A DNA stretch of 64,000 nt from Geodermatophilaceae bacterium NBWT11 (GTDB lineage: Bacteria > Actinomycetota > Actinomycetes > Mycobacteriales > Geodermatophilaceae), in the NCBI GenBank assembly GCA_014218215.1, contig CP043652.1:2914001-2978000 (forward strand), written 5' to 3'. The notes beneath the pieces are model-generated. The model worked only from the letters and a program-made list of their open reading frames with translations, did not search any database and was not told where the DNA came from. The translations under genes and the position numbers were made by a program. Below are positions 1 to 7,834 of this stretch, one piece after another (position 1 is the stretch's first letter; each line of letters begins with the position of its first letter).

Positions 1-2
1 GC

Positions 3-863
3 GCCGCCATCCCGGCGATCGTCGGGGCCGACCTGGTGCCCGCGGCGAACGCGCTGGCCATGACCGTGCGCCAGGTCGGGGTCATCGCCGGGCCGCTGCT
101 GGCCGGGGTGCTCATCGGCCAGGGCGAGCTGTTCCTGACCTACGTGGTCGACGCCGTCGGCTTCGCCGTCGCGGTCCTGCTGGTGCGCGGGCTGCCGCCG
201 CTGCCCGTCGCCGGTGCGGCCGACCGGCTCCGGCTGGGGGCCGCGGTGCGCGGGGTGGGGGAGGGCTTCGTCTTCCTGCGCACCCAGCCCGTGCTCCTGA
301 TGACCTTCGTCGTCGACGTCATCGCGATGCTCTTCGCCTGGCCGCAGGCGGTCTTCCCGCAGCTGGCCGCCACCGCCTACAGCGGTGACGCCAACAGCCT
401 GGGCTGGCTGTACGCGGGCATCTCGATCGGCTCGCTGGTGATGGGGCTGACCTCGGGCTGGGTCAGCCGGGTCGACCGGCAGGGCGCCGTCGTCCTCGGC
501 GCGATCGCGGTGTGGGGTGTGGCGATCGTCGGGTTCGGCCTCGCCGGGTCGCTGTGGGTCGCCGTCCTCTGCCTGGCCGTGGCCGGTGCCGGTGACATGG
601 TCAGCGCGGTGCTCCGCTCCTCGATGCTGCAGCTGGCCGCCCCGGACGACATGCGCGGCCGGATGCAGGGCGTGTTCATCGTCGTCGTCGCCGGGGGCCC
701 GCGGCTGGGCGACCTGCGCGCCGGGGCCGTCGCCAGCGCGTTCGGGGTCTCGATCGCGATGTGGACCGGTGGGGTGGTCATCGTCGTCGCGATGGCGGTC
801 GTCGCGGTCGCCGTCCCGTCCTTCTGGGCCTTCCGGGCCTCGCGGGTCACGCTTCACCCGTGA
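3..863 (+). CDS. MFS transporter, C-terminal part (5' end outside window)
   Basis: An open frame runs in from the left edge, so the N-terminus is missing. The visible ~286 residues form about seven hydrophobic segments, with a short charged loop of the Arg/Asp kind usual between MFS helices (GWVSRVDRQ). The pattern resembles the enterobactin-exporter (EntS-like, MFS_3) branch of the major facilitator superfamily, which exports small molecules by proton antiport; the substrate cannot be told. The gene ends 22 bp before the next start on the same strand. The family call rests on overall pattern, not on a diagnostic motif. Confidence 0.72.
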   Translation, partial: AAIPAIVGADLVPAANALAMTVRQVGVIAGPLLAGVLIGQGELFLTYVVDAVGFAVAVLLVRGLPPLPVAGAADRLRLGAAVRGVGEGFVFLRTQPVLLMTFVVDVIAMLFAWPQAVFPQLAATAYSGDANSLGWLYAGISIGSLVMGLTSGWVSRVDRQGAVVLGAIAVWGVAIVGFGLAGSLWVAVLCLAVAGAGDMVSAVLRSSMLQLAAPDDMRGRMQGVFIVVVAGGPRLGDLRAGAVASAFGVSIAMWTGGVVIVVAMAVVAVAVPSFWAFRASRVTLHP

Positions 864-885
864 CCGACCGGGGCACAGCTGGCTC

Positions 886-2058
886 ATGGCCCTCCCCAAG
901 ATCCTCGTGCTCGTCCTGGCCGGTGGTGCCGGCAACCGGCTGGAGCTGCTGACCGAGAACCGGGCCAAGCCGGCCGTGCCGTTCGCCGGTGCCTACCGGT
1001 TGATCGACTTCCCGCTGTCCAACTGCCAGCACTCGAAGATCGCCGACGTGTGGGTGTCGGTGCAGTTCCACCCGGCGTCGCTGTCGGACCACCTGGCTAA
1101 CGGCCGGCCCTGGGACCTCGACCGCACCTACGGCGGGCTGATGACCCTCCCGCCCTTCCGCGGCACCGACCGGGGCGGCTGGAACACCGGGACCGCCGAC
1201 TCGCTGTGGCGCCAGGCCGACCTGATCCGCGGCTTCGACGCCGACGCCCTCGTCGTGGTCAGCTCCGACGCGGTCTACAAGCTGGACTACCGGGAGGTCG
1301 CCGAGGCCCACCTGGACTCCTCCGCCGAGGTCACCATGGTCACCACCGAGGTCGCCGCGGACGACGCCTCCCGCTACGGCATCGTGTCGACCGACGGCGA
1401 GAAGGTCACCGACTACGCCTACAAGCCCGACGACCCGGCGACGACGACGGCGACCAACGAGGTGTTCGTCTTCACCCCCGGCGCTACGCTGGACCGCCTC
1501 GAGGCCCTCGCCGACGAGGCCGGGGAGGACGGGCTGGAGGACCTGGGCAGCCACCTGCTCCCCGCCCAGTCCCGGGACGGACTGGCCCGCGCGCACCGGC
1601 TCGAGGGGTACTGGCGCGACGTGGGCACCGTGGACGCCTACTGGCAGGCCCACCAGGACTTCCTGGACGACGAGCCGCCGCTGGACCTGGACGACGCCCG
1701 CTGGCCGGTGCACTCCCGCGGCGGCCGGATGTCGGCGGCCCGGCTGATGACCGGCGCCTCGGCCGAGCGCAGCCTGGTCTCCGGCGGCACCCACGTCGCC
1801 GGTCGGGTCTCGGGCTCGGTGCTCAGCCCGGGCGTCGTCGTGGAGGCCGGCGCCGAGGTCACCGACTCGGTGCTCCTGCCCGGCGCGGTCGTGCGGGCCG
1901 GCGCCCGGGTGCACCGCGCCGTGCTGGACGACGGCGTGACGGTGGGCGAACGCGCCACGGTCGGTGGGGACGGCGACGTCACCCTGGTGGGCCGCCGGGC
2001 GCAGGTCGAGCCCGGTTCCACCCTGGCCGCCGGCGCCCGGTTCCCGGAGACCGACTGA
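886..2058 (+). CDS. GlgC-family glucose-1-phosphate adenylyltransferase-like protein
   Basis: Sugar-nucleotide pyrophosphorylase that would make ADP-glucose (or a related NDP-sugar) from the sugar phosphate, as in glycogen, maltose-phosphate or trehalose metabolism. The N-terminus carries the nucleotide-binding LAGGAGNRL loop, followed by RAKPAVPFAG and FPLSNC, all typical of GlgC. Later come the SRYGIV and YWRDVGTVDAYW segments and a C-terminal left-handed hexapeptide-like domain. At 390 residues it is slightly short. The usual GlgC loop before GTADA is altered (GWNTGTADSLW), so it may be a paralogue with a different substrate. The ATG was chosen because the family motif begins immediately after it; an open frame continues far upstream but overlaps the MFS gene. 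Confidence 0.8.
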   Translation: MALPKILVLVLAGGAGNRLELLTENRAKPAVPFAGAYRLIDFPLSNCQHSKIADVWVSVQFHPASLSDHLANGRPWDLDRTYGGLMTLPPFRGTDRGGWNTGTADSLWRQADLIRGFDADALVVVSSDAVYKLDYREVAEAHLDSSAEVTMVTTEVAADDASRYGIVSTDGEKVTDYAYKPDDPATTTATNEVFVFTPGATLDRLEALADEAGEDGLEDLGSHLLPAQSRDGLARAHRLEGYWRDVGTVDAYWQAHQDFLDDEPPLDLDDARWPVHSRGGRMSAARLMTGASAERSLVSGGTHVAGRVSGSVLSPGVVVEAGAEVTDSVLLPGAVVRAGARVHRAVLDDGVTVGERATVGGDGDVTLVGRRAQVEPGSTLAAGARFPETD

Positions 2059-2062
2059 TCGC

Positions 2063-2719
2063 TCAGGCCAGGGCGGTGGCGACCACCCGGAGGTCGGCGA
2101 CCATGGCGTCGAAGGCGGCCGGGCGCTCCTCCTCGGGGGTGCGGAGGACGGCGGAGGGGTGCGTCGTGGCGATCACCCAGGTCTGCGCGGGGGCGCCGTC
2201 CTCGTCGTCCTCGTGCCAGGTGGCACCCGGGGGTGTCCACGGCAGCAGCTGCCCGCGCTCCCGGGTGATCCGGAACGACGGCGAGATCAGCGCCTTGGCC
2301 GCCACCGCACCCAGGCAGACCACCACCTCGGGCTGGAGGACGGCGAACTCCGCGGCCAGCCACGGACGGCAGGCCTGCAGGTGCTCGGCGTTCGGCGACT
2401 GGTGGATGCGGCGCTTGCCGCGCGGCTCGAAGCGGAAGTGCTTGACCGCGTTGGTGACGTAGGCGTCCCGGCGGTCGATGGCCGCGGCCTCCAGCGCCCG
2501 GTCGAGCAGCTTGCCGCTGGGGCCGACGAACGGCTCGCCGGCGCGGTCCTCCTGGTCACCGGGCTGCTCGCCGACGAAGACCACCCGCGCGGTCTCCGGG
2601 CCCTCGCCGAAGACGGTCTGGGTGGCCGGCTCCCACAGCTCGCACGCCTGGCACCCGGCGGCGGCGTGGCGCAGCTGGGACAGCCCGGCGTCGGTGGGCA
2701 CGGGGGCGGTGGAGGGCAT
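2063..2719 (-). CDS. UdgX-type uracil-DNA glycosylase (family 4 related, covalent uracil binder)
   Basis: A 218-residue uracil-DNA glycosylase of the family-4 fold. Four cysteines (23, 26, 117, 135) are placed as the 4Fe-4S ligands. Motif A is GEQPGDQED (50-58) and the late motif is HPSAVLR (187-193). The UdgX hallmark is present: the extra KRRIH loop (102-106), whose His in M. smegmatis UdgX bonds covalently to the abasic sugar after uracil removal (known of the family). Ordinary family-4 enzymes lack this loop. The gene converges on the GlgC-like gene with 4 bp between stops. The ATG at 2719 was preferred over upstream in-frame codons because the protein then starts where the family starts. 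Confidence 0.93.
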   Translation of the reverse strand: MPSTAPVPTDAGLSQLRHAAAGCQACELWEPATQTVFGEGPETARVVFVGEQPGDQEDRAGEPFVGPSGKLLDRALEAAAIDRRDAYVTNAVKHFRFEPRGKRRIHQSPNAEHLQACRPWLAAEFAVLQPEVVVCLGAVAAKALISPSFRITRERGQLLPWTPPGATWHEDDEDGAPAQTWVIATTHPSAVLRTPEEERPAAFDAMVADLRVVATALA

Positions 2720-2810
2720 GGTGCGATGACACCCCAGTGACGCGGGCTGCGCCGGGTGAGGCCCCACTCGATACGGTCTCGGCCAGGAACAGCCGCGAGG
2801 AAGAGGTGTC

Positions 2811-3716
2811 GTGCTCGAGTTCGACGGACTGGTCAAGACCTACGGCGACAACCGGGTGCTGGACGGCGTGGGCTTCACCGTCGCCCCCGGCCAGATGTTC
2901 GGCTTCTGCGGGTCCAACGGGGCCGGCAAGACGACGACGATGCGGATCGCGATGGGACTGGCCCGTGCCGACGCCGGGCAGGTGCGCTGGCAGGGCACCG
3001 CGCTGACCGAGGCCACCCGCCGACGGATCGGCTACATGCCCGAGGAGCGCGGCCTCTACCCGAAGATGAAGGTGGTCGAGCAGCTCGTCTACTTCGCGCG
3101 GCTGCACGGGCTGGGCAGCGCCGAGGCCAAGGCCGCCGCCGAGCACTGGACCGAGCGGCTGGGCCTGGCCGAGAAGCGTGACCAGCGGGTGGAGAAGCTG
3201 TCGCTGGGCAACCAGCAGCGCGTGCAGCTGGCCGCCGCGCTGGTCAGCCGGCCCGACGTGCTCATCCTCGACGAGCCGTTCTCCGGCCTGGACCCGGTCG
3301 GCGTGGACTCCCTGGCCGACGCGCTGCTCGAGCAGTGCCACCGCGGCGTCCCCGTCGTGTTCTCCAGCCACCAGCTCGACCTGGTCGAGCGGCTCTGCGA
3401 CGCCGTTGGCATCCTCGCCCGCGGGCGGATCGTGGCCAGCGGCACGGTGTCCGAGCTGCGTGCGGCCGAGGCCGGCCGGCAGCTGCGGGTCGTGGTCCCC
3501 GACGCCCCGGCCGGCTGGGCCGGCGCCGTCCCCGGCGTGCGGGTGGTCAGCGAGCAGCGCGGGGACACCGTCCTGGACCTCGCCCCCGGCACCGACGACC
3601 AGGCCGTGCTCGCCGCGGCCCTGGCCACCGGCCGGGTGACCCACTTCGCCTGGCGCGAACCCACGCTGGTCGAGCTGTTCCGCGAGGCCGTGTCCGACCG
3701 GGCGGTGGCGGCGTGA
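2811..3716 (+). CDS. ABC transporter ATP-binding protein (NatA/CcmA-like)
   Basis: A 301-residue ATPase that powers an ABC-2 type exporter. It has Walker A GSNGAGKT (34-41), a signature LSLGNQQRVQ, Walker B VLILDEPFSGLDP and the switch His in SSHQLD. After the nucleotide-binding domain there is a ~90-residue accessory domain (from about residue 215), as in Na+ or drug exporters of the NatA group. GTG start with a good AGGAAGAGG ribosome site; a -10-like TACGGT lies at 2772-2777. Its stop overlaps the start of the permease gene by 4 nt, so the two are co-translated. The substrate is unknown. Confidence 0.9.
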   Translation: MLEFDGLVKTYGDNRVLDGVGFTVAPGQMFGFCGSNGAGKTTTMRIAMGLARADAGQVRWQGTALTEATRRRIGYMPEERGLYPKMKVVEQLVYFARLHGLGSAEAKAAAEHWTERLGLAEKRDQRVEKLSLGNQQRVQLAAALVSRPDVLILDEPFSGLDPVGVDSLADALLEQCHRGVPVVFSSHQLDLVERLCDAVGILARGRIVASGTVSELRAAEAGRQLRVVVPDAPAGWAGAVPGVRVVSEQRGDTVLDLAPGTDDQAVLAAALATGRVTHFAWREPTLVELFREAVSDRAVAA

Positions 3717-4885
3717 GCGCGTTCGGGCAGGTGAAGCTGGTCGCCGGCCGGGAGATGTCGACCCGGGTCCGGGACAAGGGCTTCATCGTCAGCTCGGTGG
3801 TCATCGTGCTGCTGGTCCTCGGGCTGATGGTGTTCCAGCTGGTCAGCGGCTCGCAGACCAGCACCAGCACGATCGGCGTCGTCGGCGGGACCCCGCAGGT
3901 CGAGCAGGCGCTGGTGCGCTCGGGGGAGACCGTCGGCGTGCAGGTGGAGGTGACCGAGCTCGCCGACGAGGCCGCCGCGCGGCAGGCCGTCGCGGACGAG
4001 GACGTCGACGCCGCCCTGCTCGGGGCCACCGGTGACAGCCCGCAGGTCGTCGTCCAGGACAGCTCGGACGACGGCGCCAGTGCGATCGCCGAGTCCGCCG
4101 TCGGCGCTCTGTCGGTGGCCCAGCAGCTCGGGGAGCAGGGCGTGGACCTGCAGCCGGCGCCGGCGATCGACTTCGTCGTCCTGGACCCCGAGGCCGACGG
4201 CGACACCACCGCCGTCCTCGTCGCCCTGCTCGGCGTCGTCGTGCTCTACGGGCTGCTCATCCTGTTCGGGCAGTTCGTGGCCCAGGGCGTGGTGGAGGAG
4301 AAGTCCTCCCGGGTCGTGGAGATCCTGCTGTCCACCATGCGGCCGTGGCAGCTGCTCACCGGCAAGATCGTCGGGCTGGGCCTGCTCGGGCTCGCGCAGC
4401 TGGTCACCATCGCGGTGATCGGGGTGGTGGGAGCGCTGGCCCTGGACGTGGTGTCGGTGCCCAGCGCGGTCGTCCCGACCGTCGTCTCGGTCGTGGCCTG
4501 GTTCGTGCTCGGCTACACCTTCTACGCCGCGGTCTTCGCCGTCGCCGCCTCGCTGGTCAGCCGGCAGGAGGACCTGGGCAGCGTGCTCACCCCGACCACC
4601 CTGCTGCTCGTCGTCGGCTTCATCGTCTCGCTGCAGGCCGCCCAGGACCCGGGCTCGACCCTGGCCACGGTGACCTCGTTCGTCCCCGGTCTGTCCCCGC
4701 TGGTGATGCCGGTGCGGATGGCCGCGGGGGAGGCCGCCGTGTGGGAGATCGTCGCCGCGGTGCTGGTCAACCTGGCGGCCATCGCGGTCGTCGTCCGGAT
4801 CGGCGGCCGGGTCTACTCCGGCGCCCTGCTTCGCACCAGCGGCAAGACCAAGCTGCGGGAGGCCCTGGCCGCCGAGCGCGGTTGA
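3713..4885 (+). CDS. ABC-2 family transporter permease (NatB-like)
   Basis: A 390-residue integral membrane partner of the preceding ATPase. It has the topology of NatB/YhaP proteins: one membrane helix near residues 25-45, a ~150-residue extracytoplasmic domain, then five to six helices from about residue 160 onward. The cytoplasmic stretch VVEEKSSRVVEILLSTMRP is the conserved coupling-helix region of ABC-2 permeases. The GTG start lies inside the ATPase stop (GTGA overlap). The pair probably exports sodium, a peptide or a drug-like compound; nothing nearby fixes the substrate. Confidence 0.88.
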   Translation: MSAFGQVKLVAGREMSTRVRDKGFIVSSVVIVLLVLGLMVFQLVSGSQTSTSTIGVVGGTPQVEQALVRSGETVGVQVEVTELADEAAARQAVADEDVDAALLGATGDSPQVVVQDSSDDGASAIAESAVGALSVAQQLGEQGVDLQPAPAIDFVVLDPEADGDTTAVLVALLGVVVLYGLLILFGQFVAQGVVEEKSSRVVEILLSTMRPWQLLTGKIVGLGLLGLAQLVTIAVIGVVGALALDVVSVPSAVVPTVVSVVAWFVLGYTFYAAVFAVAASLVSRQEDLGSVLTPTTLLLVVGFIVSLQAAQDPGSTLATVTSFVPGLSPLVMPVRMAAGEAAVWEIVAAVLVNLAAIAVVVRIGGRVYSGALLRTSGKTKLREALAAERG

Positions 4886-4890
4886 GGGGG

Positions 4891-4916
4891 GCCGCCCCGG
4901 GGGTAGCCGGGGCGGC
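4891..4916 (+). terminator. Perfect 10-bp GC hairpin abutting a start codon
   Basis: GCCGCCCCGG (4891-4900) pairs perfectly with CCGGGGCGGC (4907-4916) around a 6-nt loop. It follows the permease stop and ends on the base before the next ATG. No T-run follows. It could end the ABC transcript or mask the ribosome-binding region of the next gene. Confidence 0.6.
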
Positions 4917-5897
4917 ATGAGCATGCAGCTGGGCTACACGATGATGACCGAGCAGGCGGGCCCCAAGGACCTCGTCGCGCACGTGGTGGGGGCCGAGCGG
5001 GTCGGGTTCGACTTCGCGGTCAGCAGCGACCACTTCTTCCCCTGGCTGGACTCGATGGGCCACGCGCCCAACGCCTGGGTGACCCTGGGTGCCGCGGCAC
5101 AGGCCACGTCCACGATCGACCTGATGACCTACGTGACCTGCCCGACCTTCCGGTACCACCCGACCGTCGTGGCCCAGCAGGCCGCCACCCTGCAGATCCT
5201 CGCCGACGGGCGCTTCACCCTGGGCCTGGGCACGGGGGAGAACCTCAACGAGCACGTCGTCGGGGAGGGCTGGCCGGCGGTCGCCGTGCGGCAGGAGATG
5301 TTCGCCGAGGCGGTCCAGATCATCAAGGAGCTGCTCGCCGGGGACGACTACACGACCTTCCACGGGGAGTTCTTCGAGGTCGACGGCGCCAAGATCTGGG
5401 ACCTGCCCGAGGGCGGGGTGCCCATCGGCATCGCCGTGTCGGGCAAGAAGAGCTGCGAGCTGGCCGGTGAGTACGCCGACGTCATGATCGGCACCGAGCC
5501 CAAGCCCGAGCTCGGCGAGATGTTCGACGCCGCGGGCGGGGCCGGGAAGAACAGGGTCGGCCAGATGCCGATCAGCTTCGGCACCGACAAGGCCGCCGCG
5601 GTCACCCGCGCCCACGAGCTGTTCCGCTGGTTCGGCCTGGGCTGGAAGGTCAACGCCGACCTGCCCGGCACGGCGGGCTTCGAGGCCGCCAGCGCCTTCG
5701 TCCGGGAGTCCGACGTCGAGGAGTCGATCCCCTGTGGGGACGACGTCGACGCGGTGATCGAGGCCGCGCAGGAGTACGCCGACGCCGGCTACACCCACCT
5801 CGCCCTGGTGCAGATCGGTGGCGACCAGCAGCAGCCCTACCTGGAGTGGACCGAGCGCGAGCTGATGCCGGCCTGGCGATCCGCCTTCGGTTCCTGA
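4917..5897 (+). CDS. LLM-class F420-dependent oxidoreductase (FGD-related)
   Basis: A 326-residue luciferase-like TIM-barrel enzyme. The segments SSDHFFPW, TYVTCPTFRYHP and LGLGTGENLNEH match the subgroup related to F420-dependent glucose-6-phosphate dehydrogenase, so the expected cofactor is deazaflavin F420. The substrate is not predictable; family members reduce or oxidise alcohols, sugars or secondary metabolites. A perfect hairpin ends right before the ATG, and no clear ribosome site is visible; a second Met two codons later is an alternative start. An SDR gene follows after 17 nt, probably in one transcript. Confidence 0.87.
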   Translation: MSMQLGYTMMTEQAGPKDLVAHVVGAERVGFDFAVSSDHFFPWLDSMGHAPNAWVTLGAAAQATSTIDLMTYVTCPTFRYHPTVVAQQAATLQILADGRFTLGLGTGENLNEHVVGEGWPAVAVRQEMFAEAVQIIKELLAGDDYTTFHGEFFEVDGAKIWDLPEGGVPIGIAVSGKKSCELAGEYADVMIGTEPKPELGEMFDAAGGAGKNRVGQMPISFGTDKAAAVTRAHELFRWFGLGWKVNADLPGTAGFEAASAFVRESDVEESIPCGDDVDAVIEAAQEYADAGYTHLALVQIGGDQQQPYLEWTERELMPAWRSAFGS

Positions 5898-5914
5898 GAC
5901 CTGGAGACCACGAG

Positions 5915-6793
5915 ATGACCCTGATCGACCCCCGCACCAAGCACCCCACGTCCACCGCCATCCCCGGCCTGCAGATCGAGCACCCGGGCGGGACGGCGGA
6001 GCTCACCCCCGCGCCCGACCACGGCGAGGAGTCCTACCGCGGCTCCGGCCGGCTCGCGGGCCGCCGGGCGCTGATCACCGGCGCCGACTCCGGGATCGGC
6101 CGCGCCGTCGCGATCGCCTACGCCCGGGAGGGCGTCGACGTCGCCATCTCCTACCTGTCCGAGCACGCCGACGCCGAGGAGACCGCGCGGCTGGTCCGCG
6201 AGGCCGGCCGCGCGGCGCTGCTGCTGCCCGGTGACATCTCCGACGAGACCGTCGCCAAGGGCCTGGTCGCCCAGACCGTCGAGGGCCTGGGCGGGCTGGA
6301 CCTGCTGGTGCACAACGCCGCGTTCCAGAACGTGGTCACCGACGTCCTGGAGTTCTCCACCGCGGAGATCGACCGCACCTTCCGGACGAACGTCTACGCG
6401 TTCTTCTGGCTGCTGCAGGCCGCCAAGCCCGAGCTGGCCCCCGGCTCGTCGGTGATCGTGACCAGCTCGGTGCAGGCCTTCACGCCGTCCCCGAACCTGG
6501 CCGCCTACGCCGCGACCAAGGCCGCGCTGGTGAACATGACGACGTCCATGGCCGAGGAGTTCGCGCAGGTCGGGGTACGGGTCAACTGCGTCGCCCCCGG
6601 CCCGGTCTGGACCCCGCTCATCCCGGCGACGATGCCCGAGGACATGGTCGAGGGCTTCGGCGAGCAGTCCCAGCTCCAGCGCGCCGCCCAGCCCGCCGAG
6701 CTCGCCGGCGCCTACGTCTACCTGGCCAGCGAGGACGCCAGCTTCACCAGCGGCGAGGTCATCGGCGTCACCGGCGGCTCACCCATCAACTGA
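5915..6793 (+). CDS. Short-chain dehydrogenase/reductase with N-terminal extension (YghA/GSP39-like)
   Basis: A 292-residue NAD(P)-dependent oxidoreductase. The Rossmann motif is TGADSGIG (55-62), NNAG is replaced by HNAA (133-136), the catalytic Ser lies in TSS (183-185), and the YxxxK pair is Tyr198/Lys202. The ~45-residue lead sequence before the Rossmann fold is typical of the stress-related YghA/general stress protein 39 group, whose members reduce aldehydes or oxidise glucose. A GGAG ribosome site lies 8-10 nt before the ATG. It probably shares a transcript with the F420-type enzyme. The stop codon lies inside a large terminator hairpin. Confidence 0.87.
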   Translation: MTLIDPRTKHPTSTAIPGLQIEHPGGTAELTPAPDHGEESYRGSGRLAGRRALITGADSGIGRAVAIAYAREGVDVAISYLSEHADAEETARLVREAGRAALLLPGDISDETVAKGLVAQTVEGLGGLDLLVHNAAFQNVVTDVLEFSTAEIDRTFRTNVYAFFWLLQAAKPELAPGSSVIVTSSVQAFTPSPNLAAYAATKAALVNMTTSMAEEFAQVGVRVNCVAPGPVWTPLIPATMPEDMVEGFGEQSQLQRAAQPAELAGAYVYLASEDASFTSGEVIGVTGGSPIN

Positions 6794-6852
6794 CGAAGGA
6801 GGCTCTGCACCCCCCATCCGGCCGTGGACGGGGTGCAGAGCCTCCTTCGTCA
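6791..6852. terminator. Bidirectional 23-bp hairpin, member of a repeated hairpin family
   Basis: A perfect 23-bp inverted repeat (6791-6813 with 6830-6852) around a 16-nt loop. The left arm contains the stop codon of the SDR gene and the right arm the stop codon of the convergent SMP-30 gene. The core (AGGAggCTCTGCACCCC) is shared with elements near 56110 and 57195. There is no T-run. Confidence 0.8.
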
Positions 6853-7779
6853 GGCCTGGTGGAGGGCGTCGACCGGGCCGCGGTAGACGCCGGCGGGGGT
6901 GCCGGTGACGCCGGGGCGGACGACGAAGAGCCGTCCGGCGTCGGGCTGGGCGGCCCTCGCCCCGTCCGACAGGCCCTGGGTCGAGGTGCTGATCACCAGG
7001 TGGTCCAGCTCCGGGCCGGCGAAGGCGCAGCTCGAGGTGTTCTCGGTGGGCACCCGCACCACGGTGAGCAGCTCGCCGGTGGGGGAGTAGCGGCGCACCT
7101 GGCCCCCGCCCCAGACGGCGACCCACAAGTGGTCCTCGTCGTCGATGGCCATCCCGTCGGGGGCGCCGGCGTCGTCGTCGGAGAGGTCGACGACCACCCG
7201 GCTGGCGCCGAAGGAACCGGTCTCGACGTCGTAGTCGTAGGCCCGCACGGTGGCCGCGCCGGAGTCGGCCAGGTAGACGGTGCGGCCGTCGGCGGTCCAC
7301 TCGATGCCGTTGCTGATCGTCAGGTCGGTGAGCACGGTGTGCACCGACCCGTCGAGGTCGACGCGGTACAGCGAGCCCGCGCCGGTCCGCTCGTCGAAGG
7401 CCATCGTCCCGCCGAACAGCCGGCCCACCGGGTCGACGGCGCCGTCGTTCATCCGGGTGCCGTCGGGGGCGGTGCCGCCCTCCCGGTCCAGGGCCACCAG
7501 CACCCGGGGCTCGCCCTCGGGGTCCAGGTGGGTGAACCCTCCGTCGGCGCCCAGCAGCCAGCCGCCGTCGGCAGCCGGGACGACGAAGCCGACCGTGGCA
7601 CCACCGCGGTGCACGCCGACCTCGGCGACCACCCCGGCCGGGGACACCGTGGCCCTCCGGACCTCGCCGGCGTCGATGTCCACCCAGACCAGCTCGCGGC
7701 GGGTGGCGTCCCAGGTCGGTCCCTCCCCGTGGACGGCGGGGCGGACGTCGGTCACGGGAGTTGCGGTGAGGGTGTCCAC
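6850..7779 (-). CDS. SMP-30/gluconolactonase/LRE family protein
   Basis: A 309-residue six-bladed beta-propeller hydrolase of the regucalcin family, which opens sugar lactones such as gluconolactone using a divalent metal. The three expected metal ligands are visible: Glu19 (HGEGP), Asn157 (SNGIEW) and Asp208 (PDGMAID), with Asn111 (RMNDG) as the substrate-side residue. GTG start. The upstream GGGGAGGATGACCCG can be read either as a ribosome site or as a -10 hexamer (GAGGAT) six nt from the start. Divergent from ppc with a 55-bp shared promoter region. Confidence 0.9.
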   Translation of the reverse strand: MDTLTATPVTDVRPAVHGEGPTWDATRRELVWVDIDAGEVRRATVSPAGVVAEVGVHRGGATVGFVVPAADGGWLLGADGGFTHLDPEGEPRVLVALDREGGTAPDGTRMNDGAVDPVGRLFGGTMAFDERTGAGSLYRVDLDGSVHTVLTDLTISNGIEWTADGRTVYLADSGAATVRAYDYDVETGSFGASRVVVDLSDDDAGAPDGMAIDDEDHLWVAVWGGGQVRRYSPTGELLTVVRVPTENTSSCAFAGPELDHLVISTSTQGLSDGARAAQPDAGRLFVVRPGVTGTPAGVYRGPVDALHQA

Positions 7780-7834
7780 CGGGTCATCCTCCCCGCGTCA
7801 CGGAGACGTCACACGTGCTCGGCATGATGCGCAC

